Shown: in pieces, positions 36,143-47,037 of the stretch
Layout: each line of letters starts with the position of its first letter
Position numbering within the stretch: position 1 is the stretch's first letter
Source: Mesaphorura yosii
Taxonomy: Eukaryota > Arthropoda > Collembola > Poduromorpha > Tullbergiidae
Assembly (NCBI GenBank): GCA_009869945.1
Contig: WIXG01000013.1
Coordinates: 372,001-436,000, forward strand
Direction: 5' to 3'
DNA length: 64,000 nucleotides
Notes under the pieces: model-generated
Told to the model about the DNA's origin: nothing
The model's database searches: none
The model's input: the letters and a program-made list of their open reading frames with translations, nothing else
Program-made: the position numbers and the translations under genes

Positions 36143-38175
36143 ATGTCTAATTTCTTGAATCAAGACAGGTTCTCCAACAAGGTGGAAAGAATCACCCATC
36201 GTGCGTACGCTCGAGTTGGACTGATTGGAAATCCATCGGATGGGTTCTACGGGAAGACAATTGCCCTTGCAATCTCAAACTTTTGGGCTGAAGTTACGAT
36301 TTATGAAAGCGTCAAGTTGAAATTGCAACCACATCCAAGAAATGACCCCACTGAATTCACGGACTTGGCTGAGTTGCACAGTAAGTTTCTGAAGATCCAA
36401 CAGGGTTGGCACATCAATTAAACCATCACATCGGAATTCGGAATTTAATTTCGACAACTTTGAATGTTTTTTGCTATACGCGTACGCTGTGCAGGGGAAT
36501 TTGAGACGGAAAATGATTGCATTCGAACTTCTGATACATTAACATTATGTCGGCGAATCACGTCTGTGAGTCATTGAGAATGTAGATAACTTATCGTAGT
36601 TAAAGTTGTTAAAGTTGCTTATGAACTTAGACGTGTTAATCTCTTGAGTTCAGTGCCCACACAGCAAGCGCTGTGTTATCGTCCGCACACAGACTCGCTA
36701 GCTTAGAACTTTATACATGTAAACATTATGGCAACTCACGGTCACGAGTTCATGCATTTAACCTGTCTTAACTAGTTTATATTTTTATTTGGTGTCTGTT
36801 GCAGAGATTTCTAAGAAAGATGGCATAAGTCTTGGCGGACTTCGTCTCTTGCAGGCAACCTGCAAGAAGTTCTTCGCGTTCTGCTCTACAAGAGGGTAAA
36901 CACCAAGCACAAATTACAAATTTTAGGTAGAAAGCTGAACGCCCGAAAATCTCAACTGCACTGCAGCCAGCCTGGAATGTTGGCGTCACGTCAAGAAAGC
37001 CTCTAAAGAACTGAAGATAAGAATCGTGCCACCTTTTCACGCAGTTTCATCGTGCAGTTCCAGTTCCAACGTTCTTAGTTTATATTTCCATGAGTTTGTC
37101 CTTGTAAAACGCAATTGCCATGAAATGTGTAACGGCGAACATGTAAACGAGTGTCACGACGGATTATTGTCAAAAACGTAAATGATGAACACTTTTCAAT
37201 TATTGAACATTTTACATCTCCTGCCTTGAAAATGGGGATTAACTCCCTTCTTACTTCAGTCGTTAACCATGCTACTGCCTCTTGATTCCAGAATTAAAAC
37301 TGATCGCAACTTCACCCTGGAGTATGACACAACGATCCCACGCCAAGTTGGACTGGCTGGAAGCAGCGCAATTGTCACTGCAACATTGAAATGTTTAATG
37401 GAGTTTTTCAATTTGGGAGTGAAGGACATCCCAAAGGAGCTGCAACCGAAATTCATTCTGGACGTGGAAAAGGAAGAGCTCAAAATCAATGCTGGATTGC
37501 AAGACAGGGTCGTTCAGGTGAAGAATCCACTCTGAATTTTCTTCAAGTTACGCTGCCATTAAGAACGAATGAACAGTTAACTCTTCCATCCAGATCTACG
37601 AAGGATTCGTTTACATGGATTTCAACGAGAAGCTCCTGCATACACAAGGGTTTGGGAACTACGAAGTTCTGGACGCTCATTCATTTCCTCACCTTTGGAT
37701 TGCTTACACTTCCATTCCAAGCGATTCTGGAAAGATTCATTCAAGTGTTTATCAGCGCTACCACGCTGGAGACAAGGAAGTCATAAATGCAATGAAGAAA
37801 TTTGCTTCCTTGACGGACGAAGCCAAGATTGCAATTGAAAAGAAGAATTGGAGGAAATTGGGCAGGTTGATGGATGCGAATTTCGACTTGAGAAGGAAAT
37901 TGTATGGGGACGACGTAATTGGTCAGCGGACTATCAGAATGATACAAATTGGCAGAAATCATGGTTGTAGCGTCAAGTTGCCTGGCTCCGGTGGCTGCGT
38001 TGTAGGAATGAGTCTCAATGATAATGAAATGGTAACGTGCCATACTCTCAAGTGCTTGTGTCGAAAGTCACGTTTTTGACTTCCTTTTCCACAGGAAAAC
38101 TTGCAGAACGCCTACCAAAACGAAGGCTACACTTTCGTCCCTGTTATGCCTAAACTGAGTGCGAAGAAAATATAA
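36143..38175 (+). CDS. Glucuronokinase (GHMP kinase family)
   Basis: Phosphorylates free D-glucuronate to glucuronate-1-phosphate with ATP, the salvage route to UDP-glucuronate known from plants. It has five exons: 36143-36380, 36805-36895, 37292-37517, 37594-38031, 38095-38175; 357 aa, close to Arabidopsis GLCAK1 (about 360). ATG 36143 is the first Met of the open frame. GHMP motif 1 is [16 protein letters not shown] (residues 24-39); the ATP-binding motif 2 is [12 protein letters not shown] (126-137); motif 3 is [11 protein letters not shown] (313-323). [17 protein letters not shown] and [12 protein letters not shown] match the plant enzymes. All junctions keep phase. Homologues exist in scattered animals, but the pathway is not usual in insects. 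No pyrophosphorylase domain is fused. Confidence 0.91.
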
Positions 38176-38452
38176 CGGCGGTTGCCAGCATCTCAGCTTT
38201 CGCCGACAGGTCCTTTCTACTTTTTCTGCTACTTTGATAATACGTTTACTATGTTTAATTCCTAGACTATAAGTTAGGCAGCCCATTACGGAATAATTAT
38301 TCGAATTATTTATTTAAAATCTTCAAACAACTACACAACTTGTAACTGCTGCACTATTTGGCATAATTCTACTGAAGTTGTCCTACTTTTGCATGTAATT
38401 AGATTCCTGTGACATTAGTTCAACACGTAAAATAATTTATGCACATACTTGT

Positions 38453-38458
38453 AATAAA
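38453..38458 (+). promoter_or_regulatory. Poly(A) signal of glucuronokinase
   Basis: AATAAA about 280 nt downstream of the glucuronokinase stop codon and the first good match on that strand. Confidence 0.5.
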
Positions 38459-40878
38459 GTGACCTTCCATCGTCAGAATCAAAATTAATCAGCGTTCATG
38501 AGATCATGAGCGTCTCAACAAGACCCAAAAAGTGTGTGAGTGGAATTGTATTTCATGCTATGGCTTGAGCCTTGTTGGAAACCTCACAAATGATTAAACC
38601 CTAGCTCGGCTTGGTGGGCAACTCCGTGCACAGAGTCGACACACCACTCATTCAGTGAAGTTGACACTGGCGACGGGCGACTGATAGCAAACAGTTACAC
38701 AGATACGGAAATTCAGGAGCAAAATGTTATCAACAGGCGTCGGATTGACGTCTGGCGTCTTATGTTAACTTCAGTAAACTTGTGTAAATAATAACTTGAT
38801 GATGAACAATGAACCACTTGAAGTCTGAACAGTTTGCAAGCTTGCAAAACACAACATTTCTGCTTGCTCTTTGCAATTAAATCATCTCGTGCTGATTGGG
38901 CTAGGAATTCAGGCTCATTCATTTGGAATACAGAAAAGGGAGTAAAATTCGTTGCAGAGCTGCAGTTAGAAAATCGTCTCGAATCGATGCAGTAGTGACG
39001 ATTCCTGGCAAGTTTGTAATTGCTGCAAGAACCTTGTGACAAGATTGAACGAGGTTAAATCGTCGGGCTTCGATGGTTAAAGTGAATGAAGCAATCAACG
39101 CAACTTGCCTCTGTCTTTGTATCGCCACTTGCATACTGTGATATACTATTCGGAAGTGCAGTCATGCACTAATGTTAATAAATTCGTGGCTCACTCGTGC
39201 AAGAAAACCTTAACCCTCGGACCTTCATGTGCAAAATGCCAAGATGTCAAATATGATCGTGTGCATCTAGAAGTTAAAGCCACTCATCAGCAGATTCGGG
39301 TCAAAAGTGCAACCCTGCGAACTCGAATTGCATTGATGCGTCAAATAAGCTTCAGATTCAGTGCCGCGGCGATGGTGACGGCGAAATGAACTTTGATTCA
39401 GAGACACCAAATTCAAGAGTCAAGTTTCAAGTGGACGGAGAAGTGCAGTGCCGCATTGTGAGCGTGTTTTCATTTCTGCATCACAAAAGCAACCGATGCC
39501 TAATTCTTAATTTCCTGTATTGCAATGGCTCGACTTCATGAGGGAAGAAGTTTTACAATTCTTTCCTGCTCTTTCAACAATTTTATATTACAAAATGTGA
39601 ACATTTGAGAAAAACACGCTCTAGCCCGAGCAATGAGCCAGCGCAAAGCCCTACACCACTGGCTAGGCCCAACATCGAGTTCGATTCCAGATTTTATAAG
39701 TGTACCTCAAAAGAATTTCAATTGCCAAGCCCTACGGTGCACTACGGCTACGCCAGTGCCAGCGGATACATTACATTCTGCACCGAGGAGTACTCGATTT
39801 CAATTCATTCTGTTCTGGAGCTGGAGTTCTATTGTTATGCGTCGCGTTTATTGTGTTGTTGTTGTATAAGGAACAAAAGCTACAGGCACTGGTACAAGAA
39901 AGCTCTCTTCCATTGTTGGAGAATGCAGACAGTCAGGCAACAGTCCGGCGAAAGGAGCGGCACAAGAACGAGAGCGAAGCAGTCGTGCGGCAGATAAACT
40001 CAAAACTCATTCAAGTACTTCATCTCACCTTGTTTGATGCTAAAAATACGGATCAGTCCACTTAAGTGAGATTTTGACTCAACACACTGAACATACCAAA
40101 TGTGTAGTGTGGGTGAAGTGCAGTGTTTCTGGATTCCGGCTTCTCAAATTACAATTACGGCAAGAAACCGGTTGCTTATATTGTTCGGTCTCAGTGAAAT
40201 GTCTTCTGCGTGCTTCAGTTTCGGAATTTGAGGGCCAGAGGTCAAGCTCAAGCAGCAGAGGCACTCGAAGGCAATATTACATTTTAGCAGATAATGTCAG
40301 CGTGTTCAATGTTCAGCGTCATCGGAAATGTGGAATGCGCCGTGAGACTTGAAATCTGAGAGATTCAGTCAGTCAGCAGAGGAAATGTCAAGCCATGACC
40401 ATGCGATTTCTTGAAGTTCGTGTGCTCATCAATTGTGCTATTCCAACGACACCACAGGTTTAGTTAACTATACGATTCCGGCTGCTCCCGTCACCCGTTC
40501 TTGATTCTTGGGACAAAAAGGCATGGGACGTGGGACGCGTTGTAATTGTAAGTGCTGTGGGGTTATGCAGAAACTATTCGGCGTGATTATGAATCACGTT
40601 TAATGTGCAACCAATAAAAACATACAATGATGACATTAATACTGGCGGACAGGGAAGGTGGAACTACAAGGAACAAGAACTTGACTTAGAATTACTACTC
40701 AACTTGTTAAATTCGATTGTTACTCGCCAGCCCATCGTTTCGCGTGTCGTGTCGCACTAGCTTGACTTTGAATTGAATGGGACAATTCTCGAAACTGTTA
40801 CTTCAGTGTTGTGTTGGATGATATGAAGGGAAGTAAGATTGACATCTTGAGGAGTTAATTCATTCACACGACAGAAAC
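38459..40878. other. Intergenic DNA upstream of SMOC
   Basis: About 2.4 kb. Frames of 78-130 codons overlap at 39605-40065 on the + strand but have Cys- and Ser-rich, domain-less products and no splice logic, so I treat them as chance. TCAGTG at about 40803 is a possible initiator for SMOC, 75 nt ahead of its ATG, with no TATA box upstream. Confidence 0.5.
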
Positions 40879-43800
40879 ATGAAGTTGGTGGTGGTTTTCG
40901 TGCTCGCAGTGTTGGCGACTGAGTCTGTGACGCTGTCCATCCCTCACAGTGAAACGAAATCTTGGATCAGATCGGGCTCAGGCGCAGCGAGAAACAGATC
41001 CAAAAGGGTAAGATTTTGCATGCATCTTATCATGCGTACGGGAACGTGCGTTCCCGTACGCATACACATGCCGCGTCCATTCATGATAACAAACCTAATC
41101 TTTCTTGACATAAGAGCTCGAGTTCAGTATAAGTGGCAGTGGCATACTAACTCAGTGCTACGATTTTCCTGTTCACAGATATAAAATTTAATTCATTCAA
41201 TCTCCGTCTCCGACACCTGTGGTCTGAAGAACCGAAACACCTGTTTAGCCTCTAGCCTTTTCAGTGAATTTTTATTTCTCCTCCGTTTTGCCCTGCCTTC
41301 TGACTGATCTCTCGAGAGATCCAGCAATGTATACTATTACCTTTCATCACTTCGGCACGGCATGGCAGTGACGGCGACCCTACAATTTGAAAGCGATCAT
41401 GCCGATCTGCGTAAAACTTTAACGACTTTAATTTCGTGATTCGTCACAGATGTTCGATGTTTCTCAATTGCTTGCTCTGAACTCTGAACGAGTTCCAAAA
41501 GTCACCTGTTGTCTTTAAACTGGATGAGTTATGTCACCCGCAGAAATAGAATTTGTACATACCGTCGAATGTCAGGTTCAGTTTGCTTTTTTCAGACACA
41601 TCAATTTGCAAATGTCAAATCAAGTCAATACAAATTGTAGTATGGGAAGAGGCAACCTTGAGCTATCTTGCAATGCGTTCATGGGGCAACTTTTTCTCTA
41701 CGAACTGCAAGCTGGAATTCCAAAATCCGGTAACTGACGTCAATACGTTTGGTCGTGATGCAAGGTTCTTGGCAAAGTTAACGGATCTGCTCAAAGAATA
41801 TTAATTACGGAATCACGGTTCGGCTGAACTTTTAAGGCTGCTTTGTACTTGCACCACCGGAGTGTGCATTTTCATGTTTCCAAACAAAAATTACCGTTAA
41901 ATTGCAATTTGCCTGTGGATTCTGATCGCGTGATTTGTTTTGGCTCACCTGAGCACGCACGATTGCGTCCAGCAATTATTATTAGGAATTTTTACGAGTT
42001 ATTGACTCGGTAGGTTTGAATGAATCAACACGCTATTCATGAGCGGTACGGCACAACCCTGCTCTTTGCAGCAGGTATAGAGATAAATTAGGGTTCGGGT
42101 CTCAATATTTCCTGGTTACATCTCGGCTTGGTTTGAGACCAGCAACCGACGAAAAGCAATTATGATATGCTGCCCGCCCCTTCGTCATATCATCTGTTTG
42201 AGTTCTGGATGAAGTAGTAAGACAAGGGCCGAGAAATGAAGAAATGTGCAGTTGAATTATTGCCGATTCGATGTTGTGGATTTCGAAAATTACTCGTGTA
42301 TGTTGAGACCTTTTAGCTTTTAGTAGTAAGCCACAAAACCGTGTACACACCTGAACATTGTTCACTAGGCGAATTGATGGCTTATATAACACAACTCGTC
42401 TTAAAATTAATTTTGGGGTTTTGGGTCCATGCGCCGAGAAATGCATACTCTGGCTCGAACGGCCGACGTTCGCTTCGACCGTGCTTTACCCTTTGCGCTT
42501 CAGCGCACGTTGCAGTCAGCCCTTTGGACTTAATTATCACTGTGGTCTCGGTTTCGAACAAAATCTTATCACTTTTGAATCATTCATTCCTTATTGAGGG
42601 CATTGTTGAATGCAAATCCATAATCCACCCATTCCGTTTTCCTTGTCGAATTACAACCAGTTTTCATCGAGTGTCCAAAATTGTATGCAAATTGAATGAC
42701 TTGCCTATTTCTCGTTAATCTTTGCACTGTCCCGTGAAGAAAGAAATTACATTTTAAAACATGTGCTGGGTTGTCCAACAATACGCCATGCCATAAAGGC
42801 TAAAGACGGTTTACAACCGTCAGACGGGCCAGACTTGCCAGACTGCTTGGCACCGACGACGAGCCATTATTCGAATGTCAGTTTCGTTCGCCGTACCTGC
42901 AACTCAACAATAATGACACCTGACAATGAGAACACAGTTGGGCTGTGTACAAGTTATAATCTCAATTCATGCCTGAGTGAAACCTATTAGCACGCTGCAT
43001 GAGCTCGTATTTCTTTTATGACCACTCTGAAGTTTAATTTTAAAAGGGTCTTTCATTTCTTTTCACAGGATTTTGTGCCCAGCGAGGAAGACTCTGAATG
43101 TCTAGACTGCGTGGCGTCTTCTGAGGAATCCGAAGACAGCACGAATGTAAAATCAAATGCCAAAGCAAATTGTACAGTAGAACGTGAACAGCGTAGGAGG
43201 GTTGCACAAGCAACCAGGGCCACTGATTACATTCCGACCTGTAGGAGAAATGGGTCTTACACTCCCGTCCAATGCCATCGAGCGTCCAGAACATGCTGGT
43301 GCGTTACGAATGCCGGGAGCCACATTCCAGGAACGTCCGTTTTGAACAAAAAGCCAGATTGCTCGAAGTACAGGGACGGAGCTAAATCAGCAACCCAAAG
43401 ACGCTCGTCACATCGCAAAAATAATCGCAAATGTAATTAATCTGACGCTCCGACCTTGAAGCATGCTAGTCACAAAAATGGTAAAATGGTTCCTTTCTGT
43501 TTCAGTATGCAATCATGCGGACAGAGCAACCTTCAACTCTGCGTTAATTGAAAAATTCAGATCTGAATACAATAGGATACGAACAATCACAAATACATAC
43601 TCGAGAGGTAAACTTCATTATTCCTGGAATCCTGAAAACATGGAATTGACCTGGGGTCTCAACGTTTCAGATTCCAAGCGAAGCGATTCCACAGTTGACG
43701 TCCTCACATGGAAGTTTCAGCACTTGGACGTAAACAGGGACAACTACTTGCATCGGAATGAGACGAGTACAATGAAGCAGCTAATTAAGTTACAAATTAA

Positions 43801-45176
43801 GCCAAGACAGTGTGCCAAGACATTCATCTCGTACTGCGCCAAAGGTGACAAGAAGATCGCCAAATCCGAATGGATCGAGTGTCTACAGATCGATGCCATT
43901 GAGAGTCGTAAGTGACGCCAATTAATCTCTGCTTTTGTCTGAATCATATACAACACGTTTTGTAGGTTGAATGTCTGCTTTACATTTGAATGGCAATTCA
44001 TAAAGAGCCGACTATAGTGCTTAATCTTAGAATAAGTAATGCTTAATTTGCACTTTTAGTGCCATTTGATTCATTCAATTCATTGGTGGATTCGGCAGGC
44101 ACATCGGGTGGAGTTCATCCCTTCCATCTCCTTCAGGCATCTGGTACGTAGTCTAATATTCTCATGTTCTAATTGCAATCAGGAAGCGTGGATGGGTTAT
44201 TTTAAATACAAATTTCTTCCACCTTAGGTTCATCGTCCTCCGAGTCCGACTTTGTCCCTCCTCTCCTTGACAATTCTCCAAAATTCCCAGCTGTTGAGGT
44301 CTCAAATTGTTGGACAGACAGAAATTCTGCATTAGCCAGCCAGAAGGTGGACGGAGACAGCAAGTCCGTCATCATTCCAGAATGCACCATAGCGGGTCAG
44401 TTTCAAAGGACTCAATGCGCGCATGGTAAGTCTCATACTTCTGTATGTGCATAAATTCCAACTGCCGGACGTGATGTAATGGTATTACCCGTCTTAAGGT
44501 AAAACGTATTGTTGGTGCGTAAATGAAATTACCGGAGCCCAAATCCCGGATACCGTCGTTGTCAACGCACGGCCGAACTGTGATCGTCCGATGAGAGGTA
44601 AATGACTGACCGTATCCTGTGCGAACCACATGCTATGCAGCTAGCGCAAATGTATTCACTTGCAAGAATTTGTTCTTATTGCAGCCGGATGCCTCGGCAA
44701 AAGAAAAGAGCGATTCATCGCTGACTTGATGGAATCATTTACAAAACACATGCAACAAGCTGGAGTTGCAACGCGAAGGTTTCGAAATATGAGTGCTGAA
44801 GAGGAAGCAGCAAGATGGCACTTCCAAAGACTAGACCGAAATCGAAATACGGTAAGTCGAATGGAGATTGCGTGGTGGTTGCAGTAGATTTTTAGATCGA
44901 TTGCTGAATAATTCAATCCTTTTTATGATGTAGCTGTTGGATCGTCAGGAGTGGAAAGTATTTCGTGCAGAAGTGATTCAGGACAAGAAGCTCAAACGTT
45001 GTGGGAAAAAGCTTCCTCGTCAATGCGATGTAAATAAGGATCGTAAAATCACACTCCACGAGTGGTTTGACTGCTTGAAGATTAAGCATGACAATTCTAC
45101 GTCAAAGCGCACAATCCAGAGATCCAATGGTCCCAGAAGTGGAAAGAATCCGTTTACAAATATTCTACAGAGATAG
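40879..45176 (+). CDS. SMOC/Magu-type secreted calcium-binding protein
   Basis: A secreted matricellular modular protein; the SMOC family (Drosophila magu/pentagone) modulates BMP/Dpp spread by binding heparan sulfate. 561 aa in eight exons: 40879-41007, 43069-43432, 43506-43907, 44060-44143, 44228-44425, 44499-44597, 44685-44851, 44934-45176, with phase kept throughout. In order: signal peptide (MKLVVVFVLAVLA), a dibasic RNRSKR at residues 38-43 that fits a furin site, an acidic linker, thyroglobulin type-1 domain 1 (about 78-141, CWCV core), a SPARC-like calcium-binding domain (about 165-285; EF loop DVNRDNYLHRNE), a Ser-rich linker, thyroglobulin domain 2 (about 354-420, CWCV again) and a second SPARC-like domain (426-545; loops DRNRNTLLDRQE and DVNKDRKITLHE). 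Vertebrate SMOCs begin with a Kazal/follistatin domain; none is visible here. Intron 1 is 2.06 kb, the rest 73-152 nt. Confidence 0.9.
41008..43068 (+). other. SMOC intron 1 (2.06 kb)
   Basis: The only long intron of the SMOC gene, bounded by AGG|GTAAGA and TTTTCACAG|GAT. Besides the palindrome at 41032-41063 I see no gene, repeat or RNA in it. Long first introns of developmental genes often hold enhancers; nothing in the sequence proves that here. Confidence 0.7.
41032..41063. repeat. 32-bp near-perfect palindrome
   Basis: Two 15-nt arms, ATGCGTACGGGAACG (41032-41046) and its exact reverse complement (41049-41063), are separated by only TG. It begins 24 nt after the 5' splice site of SMOC intron 1. 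As RNA it would form a very stable hairpin next to the donor, and as DNA a cruciform or a symmetric protein site. Its function is unknown. Confidence 0.85.
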
Positions 45177-45904
45177 TATTAGCACATAAACGAATTATTT
45201 GTTTGAGGGATTCGAATGAGTCAGAATGTGATGAAGCTTTTAAAGCCTTAAGTATTACTATTTTTCTATTGTTAACTCGTTACAAGTTGATGTTACCCAA
45301 TCGTTGATTCGTATCATGTCTCGCCACAGCCCTTTCTCAAGTTATTTTAACCAATTCACCGCAGATAACTTCATAGTACAATTTGATCTAGGATAATTTT
45401 ATTTTGTTATTCGTATCACTTACTTATACGTCGTGACTAAGCACTAAGGTAAAGAGATGCCTCATAGATATTTTAAAAGTTAAAGTGTGCCATATCATTT
45501 GCAAAACTCAAGCACAACAAAAGACCATTCGTGAATTTTACATGCATGTTACGAGTGGTGATTAATTGATGCCGCCGGAATTTTCTTCGTAATAAACTCA
45601 GAAGTGCCAAAAGTAAGGTATCAATTGATCATTTGAATTGAGTGGGCGTAATATAATTATATTTATTCAGCGAAATTATGACAGAAAGGTCATGTGAATT
45701 GATGCAGTGGAGCTTTGACTCTTGGCTGGCAATAATAAAAGCGTGCAATCTAGCTAACACATCACCAAAATTACATGGACGACATAATCGGCCACATGCG
45801 TTTCACACTAATGAATCATGATATGAAAGAAAAGACCGAAGAGCGTGAGTAATTCAGTAGTATCAATATATGGTTGTACATTATACTGCTTTTGAAAGAG
45901 TTAT
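45177..45904. other. SMOC 3' flank
   Basis: AT-rich 3' flank. AATAAA at 45591-45596, about 415 nt past the SMOC stop, is the likely poly(A) signal; another AATAAA lies near 45730. I see no other feature before the transposon. Confidence 0.55.
45591..45596 (+). promoter_or_regulatory. Poly(A) signal of SMOC
   Basis: AATAAA about 415 nt downstream of the SMOC stop codon; it is the first clear match in this AT-rich flank. Confidence 0.4.
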
Positions 45905-45913
45905 GAAGGACGC
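45905..45913. repeat. 9-bp target-site duplication, left copy
   Basis: GAAGGACGC, identical to 46954-46962, flanking the Mutator-like element exactly at its ends. A 9-bp duplication is the hallmark length of the Mutator superfamily. An exact 9-mer match at both boundaries is unlikely by chance. Confidence 0.78.
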
Positions 45914-45967
45914 CGTAGCACGACACCACCGGCCGCGTTATTACCGGCCTGCGACTTTTCCGGCCCG
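45914..45967 (+). repeat. Left terminal inverted repeat of the MULE
   Basis: A 54-bp GC-rich end that aligns in inverse orientation with 46856-46953 through three shared blocks. The outermost 10 bp have diverged between the two ends, and two internal gaps show that this copy is the more eroded. Confidence 0.75.
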
Positions 45968-46040
45968 CGCTGTGTTGCTGGAAACTCAGCGTGGAAAGCG
46001 TTAATGGAAGCTCATGATGGGCTTCGCTGCCAAACTCGGC

Positions 46041-46525
46041 TTAAAATTCTCCAAAGCTACCAAGACCCTGTTGTAAGTAACTTGTGTGCGGTAGTTTCCC
46101 TGCAAGGGAACACTGGGTGGCCGTAAGCCGAGGTGCAACAATGGAGAAAGCGAAGTTCGCGAATGTTGTCCGCCTCTTACCCTGGCAGGCCATGGATGAT
46201 GCCGCAATGGCAGATGCAACCACTGAAGCTGTTGTGTCAGTGGATGCTGCTGCAGTGTCCATCACCTTGCTGACGACTTGCCTCTTTTCTACCTACGCTG
46301 CATCAGTCGTGTGATTTTGCTGCCCAACTTCATGGTGACTTCAATAGCGGCACCATCTTCTGGGGTGTGTTGGACAGTGTGAAGTCGGCCAAGGCAGTGA
46401 CGGTCTCTTGCTTCAGTGCAAACCCAAATCTTTTCGAAGCCGTCTTTGTGGAACCTGTATGAGCTGCCTCGGTGCACAAGTACTTTTCCACCCTTGGAAC
46501 TCGTTGAAACTGTTGTCATGGTCAT
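46041..46525 (-). pseudogene. FLYWCH-domain transposase fragment
   Basis: From ATG 46525 the frame reads MTMTTVSTSSKGGKVLVHRG, then SSYRFHKDGFEKIWVCTEAR and HCLGRLHT, a FLYWCH zinc finger with its GGK...Y.F...WVC...C.GR spacing. A shift of frame near 46305 replaces the closing His-x-His; in the other frame NHTTDAA follows, then an in-frame TAG, then VEKRQVVSKVMD, typical of the linker after FLYWCH in MULE transposases. It stops at 46041 without reaching any DDE domain. It therefore carries at least one frameshift and one stop and is not a working gene. Confidence 0.72.
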
Positions 46526-46672
46526 TACTCAGTGCTTCTTCCCAGAGAATAAAACGCTAACTTGTAATAAAACTCGAATATGAACACAGAATTGGTTAAT
46601 AGTGATAGTTACTAGTTACCAATTTTGTGAATATGAAGTAATAAAATCACAACAATATAACAACTGAATGCT

Positions 46673-46734
46673 TTTAAAATATTAAAAGACTTAAAGCAGC
46701 GAATTTAAAATGTTAAAAGTCTTAAAACTGCGAC
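46673..46734. repeat. Two-copy 31-bp tandem repeat inside the MULE
   Basis: Two adjacent imperfect copies of an AT-rich unit, TTTAAAATATTAAAAGACTT and onward (46673-46703) and TTTAAAATGTTAAAAGTCTT and onward (46704-46734), differing at a handful of positions. Subterminal tandem units of this type are common in cut-and-paste elements and may be transposase-binding remnants. Confidence 0.6.
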
Positions 46735-46855
46735 TGCTCGACTCTCGAATATAATAAAATAATCTCAAATTTCGTGCACTACGCTCAGCACTTTGTCTTT
46801 GAGTGCTGCTCCGCTCAGCATTTCTTTTGTTGGTTTGTAGGCGTTAGTTTAGGAC

Positions 46856-46953
46856 CGGGCCGAAAAAGTCGCGGGCTGGAAAGCCTTGGGCCAGAAAAGC
46901 CCGGACCGGTAATAACGCGGTCGGGTTTGTCGGGCCGGTGGTGCCATGGAATC
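46856..46953 (-). repeat. Right terminal inverted repeat of the MULE
   Basis: The longer, better-preserved 98-bp end, GC-rich, inverse to 45914-45967. It ends directly at the second copy of the 9-bp duplication. Confidence 0.75.
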
Positions 46954-46962
46954 GAAGGACGC
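46954..46962. repeat. 9-bp target-site duplication, right copy
   Basis: GAAGGACGC, the exact partner of 45905-45913. The insertion was into the 3' flank of the STMND1-like gene. Confidence 0.78.
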
Positions 46963-47037
46963 AAGAGGTCAGTATAAAATTGTTCCAAAATGTCATCCAA
47001 TGCCAATTTGGAACATAAATTCGTCTGCTTCGCTACT

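Larger units (their letters stand above)
45914..46953 (-). mobile_element. Degenerate Mutator-like DNA transposon (MULE)
   Basis: A 1040-bp cut-and-paste element flanked by the perfect 9-bp duplication GAAGGACGC. Its terminal inverted repeats are 45914-45967 (left) and 46856-46953 (right). Three blocks match in inverse order and orientation: CACCACCGGCC, CCGCGTTATTACCGG, and GCGACTTTTCCGGCCCG with one mismatch. The left copy has lost about 45 bp in two gaps. The minus strand carries the remains of a FLYWCH zinc-finger N-terminus, the usual start of many animal MULE transposases, but no DDE catalytic core, so this is an internally deleted non-autonomous copy. It sits between the convergent SMOC and STMND1-like genes, 85 bp past the latter's stop. 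Superfamily call rests on the duplication length plus FLYWCH. Confidence 0.78.

Noticed and set aside
46289-46525. FLYWCH zinc-finger gene of the host
   Set aside because: It lies entirely inside a transposon with inverted ends and a 9-bp duplication, is broken soon after the finger, and is better read as a transposase remnant.
46815-47006. 63-codon minus-strand frame beginning MALDDILEQFYTDLL
   Set aside because: It crosses the transposon's right end and the target duplication, lies beyond the STMND1-like stop, and has no homology I recognise.
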